NCBI GenBank assembly: GCA_002377645.1
Contig: DFQF01000011.1
Span: 1 to 29,752, forward strand
Reading direction: 5' to 3'
Origin: Nitrospinaceae bacterium UBA3496
GTDB lineage: Bacteria; UBA8248
DNA: 29,752 bases
The notes beneath the pieces were generated by a model. That model was not told where the DNA came from. It searched no databases and saw only the letters and a list, made by a program, of their open reading frames with translations. Made by a program: the position numbers and the translations under genes. Positions 7,605 to 15,019 of this stretch are shown in pieces (positions within the stretch are counted from its first letter, which is position 1; the number at the start of each line of letters is the position of its first letter).

Positions 7605-8477
7605 TTGATAGGCGATCGTGAATTTTGGCAGAACTCAGGATTAATAGACAATAAAGACAAGGGCCCAAAAAAGGCATATGTAGTAGCAGTTGCTAATCAA
7701 AAAGGCGGGGTTGGCAAAACTACCACTGCAGTGAATCTCTCTGCTTGTTTGGCCCAAAAAGGAAAAAAAGTACTCCTTTTTGACTTAGATCCTCAATCAA
7801 ATGCGTCAAGTTCTCTAGGATCTTCCTCTAGCGAAAACAATCTATACAATTTATTGATCAGCGATGAGACCCCGAGCCATAAATTTGTGCAAATAACTGA
7901 TATTAAAGGGCTTATGGTTTTTCCGTCGACATCGGATTTGGCAGCTGCAGAAGTTGAATTAGCCGATGTGCCTGAGCGTATTGGAAGATTGGAAAGGATA
8001 TTGAGTTTTTTCCACAATGATTTTGATCTTATTGTTGTTGACTGTCCTCCATCTCTTGGCTTTTTGACGTTAAATGCATTTAATGCTTCAGATGAGCTTT
8101 TAATACCAATGCAAGCGGAATATTTTGCTCTTGAAGGACTAGCTCGTCTCATGAATACAATTGAAAGAATTTCTCTTTCAAATGATTTTTCGAAGAATCC
8201 TAAAATTGGTGGTATTATTCTTACAATGTATGACACCAGAACCAATCTTTCAAAACAGGTTTCAGACGAAGTTAAGAATCATGTCTCTAATCTACTGTAT
8301 GAGGTTAAAATTCCAAGAAACATTAAATTAGCCGAAGCGCCAAGCCACGGACTTCCAGTGATTTCATATGATCCATATTCACAGGGTGCTATGGCTTATA
8401 TGCAATTAGCCGAAGAATTTTTAATAAGGCTGAATGAAAAGAGCAATTCAAATGACAAGAAGAGGGGGGACATATAA
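7605..8477 (+). CDS. parA: Chromosome partitioning ATPase ParA/Soj
   Basis: A 290-residue ParA-family ATPase. The deviant Walker A motif KGGVGKTT is at 33-40, followed by LLFDLDPQSNASS (Walker A'), then LIVVDCPPSLGFLTLNAF (Walker B), ILTMYDTRTNLSKQV and a C-terminal IPRNIKLAEAPSHGLPV, typical of chromosomal ParA. It drives segregation of the origin region through ATP-dependent, non-specific DNA binding and interaction with ParB at parS. The start is the TTG at 7605, about 6 bases after AAAGGA. It has about 22 residues before the conserved core, somewhat longer than minimal Soj. Its stop directly abuts the parB start. Confidence 0.95.
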   Translation: MIGDREFWQNSGLIDNKDKGPKKAYVVAVANQKGGVGKTTTAVNLSACLAQKGKKVLLFDLDPQSNASSSLGSSSSENNLYNLLISDETPSHKFVQITDIKGLMVFPSTSDLAAAEVELADVPERIGRLERILSFFHNDFDLIVVDCPPSLGFLTLNAFNASDELLIPMQAEYFALEGLARLMNTIERISLSNDFSKNPKIGGIILTMYDTRTNLSKQVSDEVKNHVSNLLYEVKIPRNIKLAEAPSHGLPVISYDPYSQGAMAYMQLAEEFLIRLNEKSNSNDKKRGDI

Positions 8478-9389
8478 ATGGCGAAAAAAGCTTTAGGGCG
8501 TGGTTTAGATGCTCTGTTGTCAGTCTCAAACTCTGAAGAAGTCAATTCTTCAGAGTTGTCTGTGAAATCTGATGAAAAAAATTTAAATTTCGTCAAACAG
8601 ATTGAGCTAAGCAAGATACAATCAGGAAAACATCAACCACGGGAAATATTTAACGAAGAAGATTTGATAAATCTAGCAAACTCAGTTTCTAATCATGGCG
8701 TAATACAGCCTATATTGTTAAAAAAATTAAATGAAGACAGGTTTGAAATTGTAGCAGGAGAGAGAAGATGGCGTGCAGCCAAAATTGCAAACCTTAGCAC
8801 AATCCCTGCAATTTTTACGGATATTATGGAGAAAGAAACGCTCGAAGTCTCGATAGTGGAAAATCTCCAAAGATCAGATTTAAACCCAATAGAAGAATCA
8901 AAAGCTTACGAAAACTTAATGATTAAATATAACCTCACCCAAGAGGAGGTTGCTGAGCGTGTTGGAAAGGACCGCTCCACAATTGCAAACTATATTCGCT
9001 TGTTGAAGCTTCCTGAGTTGGTGCGGAAAAGAGTTGCCAACGGAGAGCATACTATGGGACATGCGAGAGCCCTGCTTTCTTTAATTAATACAGAACAGAT
9101 TATGGAATTTAGCGAAAAAGCTATTAAGGAGAAATTATCTGTTCGGCAACTTGAATCAGAAATAAAAAAATTCGCCAGCAACGACTCTCAAAGAAAAAAA
9201 GGTGTTGCTGAAGAGAATAAGTTATCAAAATCGAAAAATAATGTGTTTATAGAGGATGCTATTGAAAAGATTCGCTCGAAGTTGGGAACTAAAGTTGGCA
9301 TTAAAGGAAGCGATCAAAAGGGATTATTGGTAATTGAGTATTATTCCAAGGAAACTCTTGAGGGAATTATGCATAAAATTCTTAATTGA
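8478..9389 (+). CDS. parB: Chromosome partitioning protein ParB/Spo0J
   Basis: A 303-residue ParB. Its N-terminal CTPase domain contains QPREIF, NHGVIQPILL, the GERRWRA box (94-100) and VENLQRSDLNPIEES. A central helix-turn-helix follows (LTQEEVAERVGKDRSTIANYIRLLKLP) with GHARALL after it, and then a C-terminal dimerisation region. It binds parS, spreads as a CTP-dependent clamp and stimulates ParA. ATG 8478 immediately follows the parA stop, with AGAGGGGG upstream as ribosome binding site. The gene ends in TGA, evidence that UGA still works as a stop in this genome. Confidence 0.96.
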   Translation: MAKKALGRGLDALLSVSNSEEVNSSELSVKSDEKNLNFVKQIELSKIQSGKHQPREIFNEEDLINLANSVSNHGVIQPILLKKLNEDRFEIVAGERRWRAAKIANLSTIPAIFTDIMEKETLEVSIVENLQRSDLNPIEESKAYENLMIKYNLTQEEVAERVGKDRSTIANYIRLLKLPELVRKRVANGEHTMGHARALLSLINTEQIMEFSEKAIKEKLSVRQLESEIKKFASNDSQRKKGVAEENKLSKSKNNVFIEDAIEKIRSKLGTKVGIKGSDQKGLLVIEYYSKETLEGIMHKILN

Positions 9390-9485
9390 TTTTTATAATA
9401 AAAATTAATTTCTTTCTTTTTAATATGCAATCTAATGAATTAGAATCAATTTTCCTTACTTTTAAATTTTTTTACGGAGATTTCA

Positions 9486-10346
9486 TTGAAGTTTTTAGTA
9501 GCAAATGCCCAAACGAAGCCATTTCTAGGTGATATTGATGCAAACTTGAATATTATTGAATCGATGGTAAAAAGTGCAAAAAAGAAAAATGTAAAACTTT
9601 TGGTTTTCCCAGAACTTTCGTTGACCGGGTATTTTTTAAAAGATTTTGTACCCGATGTTGCGCAAAAAAAGAACTCTAAATTAATTAAACATATTGCTTC
9701 ATTGAGTGAAGGAATATCAATCGTTTTAGGTTTTGTTGAAGAATCTTCAAGACATGTTTTTTATAATTCTGCTGCATATTTTGAAAATGGAAAGTTAATT
9801 TATATCCATAGAAAAATTTATTTGCCCACTTATGGAATGTTTGATGAAAGCAGATATTTTGGTTCAGGGAAAAGAATTGGAGCTTTTGATACAAACATTG
9901 GAAGAGTTGCAATTTTAATTTGTGAAGATGCTTGGCACCCGAGCCTCGCTTTTCTTGCGTCTCAAGATGGAGCAGACTATTTAATTATCCCATCTTCGAG
10001 TCCTTTCAGGGGCACGAATCAAGCTAAATCAAAGTCGAATTTAGCCATAGAAAGATCTTGGGAATCTATTCTTGCGACATATTCCATCACTTATAATCAA
10101 TTTGTTGTTTTTTCAAACAGAATTGGGTATGAAGATGGAGTTAATTTTTGGGGAGGTTCCCGTATTGTTTCCCCAGAAGGAAAAACTATTAAAAAAGCAC
10201 CACGCTCTAGTTCGTCTATATATTCTGTAGAAGTTGACAGTAAAGACATAAGACGTTCTCGTATTGCGTCTCCTACTTACAGAGATGAAAAAACCCTTTT
10301 GTTCCAAAAAGAATTTAATAGAATCCAATCTGGGAAAAAAAACTAA
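9486..10346 (+). CDS. Carbon-nitrogen hydrolase; likely stand-alone glutaminase half of NAD+ synthetase
   Basis: A 286-residue nitrilase-superfamily protein with the catalytic triad in place: Glu43 (FPELSLTGY), Lys110 (HRKIYLPTYG) and Cys146 (LICEDAWHPSL). The PELSLTGY and YLPTYGMFDESRYF segments are like the N-terminal glutamine amidotransferase domain of long-form NAD+ synthetase. A free NadE synthetase domain is encoded 0.7 kb downstream, so the two probably form a split glutamine-dependent enzyme in which this part releases ammonia. A generic amidase is the alternative. The start is the TTG at 9486 after ACGGAG. Its stop overlaps that of the convergent VOC gene. Confidence 0.85.
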   Translation: MKFLVANAQTKPFLGDIDANLNIIESMVKSAKKKNVKLLVFPELSLTGYFLKDFVPDVAQKKNSKLIKHIASLSEGISIVLGFVEESSRHVFYNSAAYFENGKLIYIHRKIYLPTYGMFDESRYFGSGKRIGAFDTNIGRVAILICEDAWHPSLAFLASQDGADYLIIPSSSPFRGTNQAKSKSNLAIERSWESILATYSITYNQFVVFSNRIGYEDGVNFWGGSRIVSPEGKTIKKAPRSSSSIYSVEVDSKDIRRSRIASPTYRDEKTLLFQKEFNRIQSGKKN

Positions 10347-10921
10347 ATGTTCAAATCTGGTTTTAAAATCTCAAGAGGATCGAAACCATCTTTTTTAATT
10401 CTTTGCCTAAACCAAAGATCGTCAATTTCGTGAGTAGCAAAGTTGATATTTGCCATATCACAGAAAATTTCTATAGCATTTCCGTCAGGATCGCAAAAAT
10501 AAAGTGCTCTATTTTCACCCCAAGAACCGTCACCTTCTGGATGAGTTGGGCTATGAACTAAAGGCCCCTTTACTATCTTAATTTTGTTTTCTGTTAGGTG
10601 TACTTCCCATTTTTTAAATTCAGTTTTATTTTTTACTTCAAATGCAAAATGATGAAGACCATAAACATGTGTGTCTCTAGAATTAGATGGGGGCTCAATA
10701 TCTTTTGGTTTGTGACTTTCAGATATTTGCACTAGGTTAATCACATGATGTTTATTAGAACAAGTGATAAAATTAATAGAATCTTGATAGCCCTTTTCTG
10801 TGTCGAGTCTATAACTTTCTGTAGTCTTAAATCCTAAAATATCACAATAAAACTTCAGAGAGTTTTGAATATTTCTAACTTTCAATGCTAAATGTTGTAG
10901 CTTTTTAAATTCAGGAGGCAT
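10343..10921 (-). CDS. VOC-superfamily (glyoxalase/extradiol dioxygenase-like) protein
   Basis: A 192-residue protein made of two beta-alpha-beta-beta-beta modules. The first is KLQHLALKVRNIQNSLKFYCDILGF, with a candidate metal ligand His10. The second is GLHHFAFEVKN (His90/91), ending in ALYFCDPDGNAIEIF, whose Glu is the expected third ligand. VOC enzymes bind a divalent metal and include glyoxalase I, extradiol dioxygenases and fosfomycin-resistance proteins. The DPDGNAIEI ending resembles catechol-dioxygenase-type members, but the substrate cannot be inferred. It lies opposite to, and between, the two parts of the split NAD+ synthetase; a function linked to NAD is not implied. Confidence 0.85.
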   Translation of the reverse strand: MPPEFKKLQHLALKVRNIQNSLKFYCDILGFKTTESYRLDTEKGYQDSINFITCSNKHHVINLVQISESHKPKDIEPPSNSRDTHVYGLHHFAFEVKNKTEFKKWEVHLTENKIKIVKGPLVHSPTHPEGDGSWGENRALYFCDPDGNAIEIFCDMANINFATHEIDDLWFRQRIKKDGFDPLEILKPDLNI

Positions 10922-11028
10922 CGGGTATACCCTTTAATGAGTGTCTAAAATCTTTATCGCGCTTTCTTGAATATTTTTATACGAGAAAGTTAACTTTATC
11001 TTTATATTTAGGTCAAGTAACATAGTAA

Positions 11029-11907
11029 ATGGTTGTTTCTATGGCAAATAAATTTAAATTGGAATCGATAATGTTTACTGAAACCTTAAACAAGTTAAAG
11101 CTTAACGAGCAGGAAACGGTTAAAATGTTAGTAGGTTTTTTGAGAGACGAAATCTCTAAAGTTGGTATAAAAAAATCTGTTCTGGGGTTGTCCGGTGGTA
11201 TTGATAGTTCGTTGTCTGCTTTTTTAGCTGCGAGTGCAATGGGCCCAGAAAACGTGACGGGTGTTATTATGCCATACAGGCTTTCCAGTCCTAAAAGCGA
11301 AGAAGATGCCAGAGCTGTAGCGAAAGCTTGTGGAATTAAAATTAAGGTAGTTGATATATCTAAACAGATTGACGCGTATTTTGAGCTATATAAAGATGCC
11401 AGCGAGCTTAGAAAAGGAAATAAAATGGCTCGTGAAAGAATGACTATATTATACGATCACTCCGCTATGCTAAATGCCCTTGTTGTCGGTACTTCTAATA
11501 AAACTGAACTATTATTGGGCTATGGAACTCTTTTTGGAGATATGGCCAGTGCTTTAAATCCATTAGGAGACCTATTTAAGACGCAAGTTCGACAATTGTC
11601 TAGATATTTAGGAGTTCCTTCTCAGGTGGTTGAAAAGGCTCCAAGCGCTGATTTATGGGCAGGCCAAACAGACGAGCAAGAGCTTGGATATACATACGAA
11701 GAAGCAGATGCCGTTTTGTATATGCTTGTTGATTGTAGATTTTCTGTCCAGGATGTGATCGATGATGGATTTGATGAAAATTTAGTGAAAGGCATCTCGA
11801 GATTAATAATGGTTAGCCAGTACAAAAGAAGGCTTCCTCTAATAGCAAAAATTGGTCCGCGCACTATAGATAGAGATTTTCGTTATTCTAGAGATTGGGG
11901 GAATTAA
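11029..11907 (+). CDS. nadE: NAD+ synthetase, ammonia-dependent form
   Basis: A 292-residue N-type ATP pyrophosphatase. It has the PP-loop SGGIDSS at 55-61, then [45 protein letters not shown] and [17 protein letters not shown], all conserved in NadE. It adenylates nicotinate adenine dinucleotide and amidates it to NAD+. No glutaminase domain is attached; the nitrilase-like protein at 9486-10346 probably supplies ammonia. The exact start is uncertain: in-frame ATGs at 11029, 11041 and 11071 are all possible, and none has a strong ribosome binding site. Confidence 0.95.
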   Translation: MVVSMANKFKLESIMFTETLNKLKLNEQETVKMLVGFLRDEISKVGIKKSVLGLSGGIDSSLSAFLAASAMGPENVTGVIMPYRLSSPKSEEDARAVAKACGIKIKVVDISKQIDAYFELYKDASELRKGNKMARERMTILYDHSAMLNALVVGTSNKTELLLGYGTLFGDMASALNPLGDLFKTQVRQLSRYLGVPSQVVEKAPSADLWAGQTDEQELGYTYEEADAVLYMLVDCRFSVQDVIDDGFDENLVKGISRLIMVSQYKRRLPLIAKIGPRTIDRDFRYSRDWGN

Positions 11908-11998
11908 TCAATTTCGAAGTTTATGTTCTTGAACAAAGAATTTCTTCGTGTTAGCCTCTCTTTAGAGTATAAATGATTGAACTTTAAGGAGAAATTCC

Positions 11999-12454
11999 TT
12001 GGTGTTAAAATTAAAAAGTAAGGCTCCCGCATTTACTCTTAGGGATCAGTACGGGAAAATTCACAGGCTTTCAAGGTATAAAGGGAGAAAAGTAGTCTTA
12101 TATTTCTACCCAAAAGACAATACGCCTGGCTGTACGGTAGAAGCGCAAGAGTTTAATAAAATTTCAAAAAAAATTGAAAAAAAGGGAGCGGTTGTTTTTG
12201 GAATAAGCCCAGACAATGAAGTTAGCCACAAACAATTCAGCGAAAAGCTTGAATTAAATTTTCACTTATTAGCCGATCCAGATGCCTTAGTTTCAACAAA
12301 ATACGGTGTTTATGGTGAAAAGAGTATGTATGGAAGAAAATTTAAAAGCGTATTTAGAACGACTTATATAATTAATGATATTGGTATTATCGAAAAAGTT
12401 TTTGAAAATGTGAAAGTGAAGGGTCACGCAAAAGAAGTCTTCAATTCTCTATAA
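11999..12454 (+). CDS. bcp: Thioredoxin-dependent peroxiredoxin, Bcp/PrxQ type
   Basis: A 151-residue atypical 2-Cys or 1-Cys peroxiredoxin. The order is APAFTLRDQYGK, VVLYFYPKDNTPGCTVEAQEF with the peroxidatic Cys in the TPGCT motif, then VVFGISPDNEVSHKQF and FRTTYIINDIGII. The usual second cysteine of PrxQ, five residues after the first, is replaced (TPGCTVEAQ), so it is probably a 1-Cys type. It reduces hydrogen peroxide and alkyl hydroperoxides in the cytoplasm. Here the catalytic residue is an ordinary cysteine (TGT), unlike the recoded genes elsewhere in this window. The start is TTG 11999 (GTG 12002 also possible) behind AAGGAGA. Confidence 0.93.
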   Translation: MVLKLKSKAPAFTLRDQYGKIHRLSRYKGRKVVLYFYPKDNTPGCTVEAQEFNKISKKIEKKGAVVFGISPDNEVSHKQFSEKLELNFHLLADPDALVSTKYGVYGEKSMYGRKFKSVFRTTYIINDIGIIEKVFENVKVKGHAKEVFNSL

Positions 12455-12478
12455 AAAGCATAAATTGTAGCTTTTATT
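12451..12478 (+). terminator. Possible weak terminator after bcp
   Basis: ATAAAAAGC and GCTTTTAT form an imperfect inverted repeat around a 10-base loop directly at the bcp stop, followed by a T-rich run. The stem is AT-rich, so it would be weak. Confidence 0.3.
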
Positions 12479-12552
12479 CTTTAGAATTCTGTGAAAATTA
12501 CGTTAAAAATCAGCCAATAATGCAAATAGTGAAAGTTTTTTAAATATTTTAC

Positions 12553-12583
12553 TTGCGCAAGAGTAAAAAATCATTTTTATAAT
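12553..12583 (+). promoter_or_regulatory. Probable promoter of the first small membrane protein gene
   Basis: The 271-base gap 12455-12725 has no convincing coding sequence. It contains a perfect TATAAT at 12578-12583. A -35-like TTGCGC at 12553-12558 is 19 bases upstream, inside the near-palindrome ACTTGCGCAAGAGT, which could also be an operator. Transcription from here would give a leader of about 135 bases before the ATG at 12726. No riboswitch class is recognised in the leader. Confidence 0.5.
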
Positions 12584-12725
12584 AGAGTTATAAGTAAGTT
12601 AAGTATTGTTTAACCCGCTCAGATTGTCCTAAGTAGTTTTTATCCCCAAGATAAATTTTAATTTTTCGCCCTTATTAACGGAAACGTAGTTGTATATATC
12701 GCCCGTACATGAAGGAGGAGTTTGA

Positions 12726-12953
12726 ATGATGATGGATCGAGTGAAAGGTTGGATTAAGGATCTTGTGGATGTGGCACTAGGTCTCACAGGTCTAGCAATA
12801 GCTTTACAGCTTGTTTTTGGGAAACAAGTCGCATTCATTGGAGCCGATGCAATAGGTAATATTACAAAAATTGTAGGTGATTTAGGAAATGCAGGTTTAG
12901 TTGGATTAGTAACATTAGGTACTTTAATATGGTTAGTAAGAAGCAGAAACTAG
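12726..12953 (+). CDS. Small membrane protein, 75 residues, paralogue 1
   Basis: Not recognised as a named family. It is predicted to have a short amphipathic N-terminus (MMMDRVKGWIKDLVD), one hydrophobic helix (about 16-32, ALGLTGLAIALQLVF), a conserved turn with FIGADAIGN, and a second helix (about 57-71, GLVGLVTLGTLIWLV) ending in a basic tail RSRN. An excellent ribosome binding site (AAGGAGGA, 6 bases before the ATG) and a strong terminator just downstream suggest high expression as a single transcript. The next gene encodes a gap-free 75-residue paralogue, which supports both being real genes. Function unknown; an oligomeric membrane or shell-like role is only a possibility. Confidence 0.85.
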   Translation: MMMDRVKGWIKDLVDVALGLTGLAIALQLVFGKQVAFIGADAIGNITKIVGDLGNAGLVGLVTLGTLIWLVRSRN

Positions 12954-12975
12954 GTTTATAGGTCAGAATAAGAAG

Positions 12976-13010
12976 ATCCCCGTCGCAGGTTTTTGTGGCG
13001 GGGATTTTTG
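12976..13010 (+). terminator. Rho-independent terminator
   Basis: A GC-rich stem is formed by ATCCCCGTCGCAG and its complement ending GTGGCGGGGAT. It closes a small T-rich loop and is followed at once by TTTTT. It lies 22 bases after the first 75-residue membrane protein gene and would separate it from its paralogue. Confidence 0.9.
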
Positions 13011-13090
13011 TTGTAGTATATTTATTGACATAAGTTACTTATTTAAGGAAGTTTATAATTTTTCGTTTGAATTGATGTAAGGAGATTCAA

Positions 13091-13318
13091 ATGTTACTGA
13101 ACCAAGTAAAAAGATACTTAAGAGATGTTTTAGAGCTTAGTGTTCTTGTTGCTTCAATTGCAATTGTTTTGCAAATTATTTTTGGTAGAGATTTTTCGTT
13201 TATTGGTTTAGATGTTGTAGGAAATCTAGAACAGGTTTTGAAAGTTATCGGAAAGAATAATCTTGTTGGTTTGTTCACCTTAACCATACTTTCTTGGATC
13301 CTGATTAGAAAAAGATAG
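13091..13318 (+). CDS. Small membrane protein, 75 residues, paralogue 2
   Basis: This aligns with the preceding 75-residue protein end to end without gaps. By my hand count 25 of 75 positions are identical (about one third). Shared features include V-K at 6-7, D12, AI.LQ..FG at 24-32, FIG.D..GN at 37-45, and LVGL.TL..L.W at 58-69. It has the same predicted two-helix layout and a basic C-terminus (IRKR). An AAGGAG ribosome binding site precedes ATG 13091. The shared FIGxDxxGN loop between the helices is the likely family signature. No known family is recognised and no function is proposed. Confidence 0.85.
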   Translation: MLLNQVKRYLRDVLELSVLVASIAIVLQIIFGRDFSFIGLDVVGNLEQVLKVIGKNNLVGLFTLTILSWILIRKR

Positions 13319-13344
13319 TTAAACTTACTCTAAAAGATATTTTT

Positions 13345-14370
13345 ATGTGTCCCTCAGATGAATTTGAATTTTTCTTCGAAAAAGAGTGGTCTGACGGATT
13401 GCCAGTAATTCCACCAACAGAAGAAAAAGTAAGCAGAATGCTTTCTTCTATTAAAGACTCTCCCGAAGAATTAGTTGGCGAATTTCCACCTGCATTTTCG
13501 AGCGTATCTATCTATTCAATAGCAGTACATGCTGTTATGGCTGGTTGTAAGCCAGAGTATATGAATCTACTAATTGCTTCAGTACGTGCTATTTTAAAAG
13601 AAAAGTTTAATTTAAATGGTCTTCAGGCTACCCTTTCCCCTGCAGCTCCATTTTTGCTTGTAAACGGCGTCTACTCAAAAGAAATAGGTTTAAATGGTGG
13701 CCTTGGTTGTTTTGGACCTGGATTTAGGGCAAACGCAACTATTGGTAGAGCGATTCGACTAATGATGATGAACCTAGGTTCAGGAATACCTGGAATTTCA
13801 ACAATGAGCACCTTTTCTAGCTCTTCAAGATACACTTTTTGTATTGCAGAAAATGAAACAGAAAGTCCCTGGGAACCACTTTCTGTCACTCTTGGTTTTT
13901 CCGAAGATGAAAATATAGTCACTGCAATTGCTGCAGAAGCCCCAATTACGGTATGGGATGATATGAGCAATGAACCCCTTCCTTTATTAAGAAGTATTGC
14001 TGATTCAATGTCTCATCTTGGTTCTATGAATATTTGCGGAGATACAGATCAAATAATTGTTTTTTCTCCACAACAAGCAAAAATTTGTTCAGATGCTGGA
14101 CTTTCTAAGGAAAAAGTAAAAGAAATTTTATTAGATAAAGCTGGAAGATCTATGTCAGAGATTAGAAATACTGGACGCTACACAGTCTCTCGAATAAAAT
14201 CTTGGTCTATTGATGCAGATCCAGAAGACGATGATTTTTTTGTTCCCTCTGTAAAAAACCCTGATAGATTGTTTATTATTGTTGCTGGAGGAATACCCGG
14301 TCCAATGTCCGCTGTCATGAACGGTTGGAATGGTACAAGCCGAGCCGTTTCTGAAAAAATCGATAGTTAA
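13345..14370 (+). CDS. Conserved protein with DGLPVIPPT motif, likely partner of the UGSC selenoprotein
   Basis: A 341-residue soluble protein with no transmembrane segment apparent. Near its N-terminus is WSDGLPVIPPTEEKVSRML (about 16-34), a motif that I associate from memory with proteins encoded next to UGSC-family genes. Later features are ATLSPAAPFLLVNGVYSKEIGLNGGLGCFGPGFRANATIGRAIRLMMMNLG and a C-terminal FIIVAGGIPGPMSAVMNGW. Cysteines occur at C2, C68, the GCFG cysteine and a few others. The reaction is unknown. It is 81 bases upstream of the UGSC selenoprotein on the same strand, and the pair begins a run of six close genes, so a shared pathway is the natural inference. Confidence 0.75.
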   Translation: MCPSDEFEFFFEKEWSDGLPVIPPTEEKVSRMLSSIKDSPEELVGEFPPAFSSVSIYSIAVHAVMAGCKPEYMNLLIASVRAILKEKFNLNGLQATLSPAAPFLLVNGVYSKEIGLNGGLGCFGPGFRANATIGRAIRLMMMNLGSGIPGISTMSTFSSSSRYTFCIAENETESPWEPLSVTLGFSEDENIVTAIAAEAPITVWDDMSNEPLPLLRSIADSMSHLGSMNICGDTDQIIVFSPQQAKICSDAGLSKEKVKEILLDKAGRSMSEIRNTGRYTVSRIKSWSIDADPEDDDFFVPSVKNPDRLFIIVAGGIPGPMSAVMNGWNGTSRAVSEKIDS

Positions 14371-14451
14371 AATATAAAGTCAAAAACTAGACAGAATTTA
14401 AGACAGGTTATATGATCTAATTTCCCAATTATTGTAAAGGAGTATGCCTGT

Positions 14452-14982
14452 ATGAAAGATATAAATGATTTTATCGATCCAACAGCCTCGACTAGTAGCA
14501 AAAAAATAAAACTCGCAGAAAGACCAGAGGATTTGTCTGGAAAAATTATTGGGATGATAGACAACACCAAGGAACAAGCGAATGTTATTTTAGAAGCTTT
14601 GGGGAGGCAATTAAGAGAAAGATTTGACGTTGCCAAGGTAATTATCAACAGGAAAGAACATTATTCAAAACCTGCTCCTGATAAAATGATAGAGGACATG
14701 TCTAGAGAAGTTGATGTTGCAATTGCTGCCTTGGGTGGTTGAGGTTCTTGCACGTTATGCAGTGTGCATGACACAGTGCAGTTTGAAAAAAGAGGAATTC
14801 CTGCGACTACAATAATTACAGAAGCTTTTAAGCCGGCTGCAGAGTTTCAGTTTCGCGGAAAAGGAATGCCAGGACATGAGTTTATACAACTTCCACATCC
14901 AGTTAGCAATTTAAGCAAAAACGAGATGCAAAAAGTTACCTATAATTATGTAGATCGTATCGTTACGCAAATAGTAAAATAG
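14452..14982 (+). CDS. UGSC-family selenoprotein
   Basis: Reading through the in-frame TGA at 14740-14742 gives a 176-residue protein. The UGA at residue 97 is placed as AIAALGG-U-GSCTLCSVHD, exactly the UGSC motif for which a known but functionally uncharacterised bacterial (seleno)protein family is named. N-terminal to it is a phosphate/NTP-free alpha/beta region (GKIIGMIDNTKEQANVILEALGRQL). C-terminal to it is KRGIPATTIITEAF...GHEFIQLPHPVSNLS, both typical of that family. Neither half alone is a sensible protein: the first ends exactly at the motif and the second would start at an ATG inside the domain. AAAGGAG precedes ATG 14452. The two further cysteines (GSCTLC) could form a selenenylsulfide with U97. 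Function is not known. Confidence 0.93.
14758..14780 (+). promoter_or_regulatory. Probable bacterial SECIS hairpin of the UGSC gene
   Basis: TGCAGTGT (14758-14765) pairs with ACAC (14771-14774) and TGCA (14777-14780), giving 8 bp with a two-base AG bulge. The five-base loop is GCATG. The first loop base is G, and the loop begins 24 bases after the UGA ending at 14742. This fits the bacterial SECIS pattern. Confidence 0.65.
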
Positions 14983-15019
14983 TTCGCAAATTTTATCAAA
15001 ATGAAAAGAGGGTAGATTT

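Noticed and set aside
12640..12648. Lone DnaA-box-like TTATCCCCA, and TTATCCAAT near 19349
   Set aside because: Isolated and imperfect; no cluster of boxes or AT-rich unwinding element is visible with them, so no origin is called.
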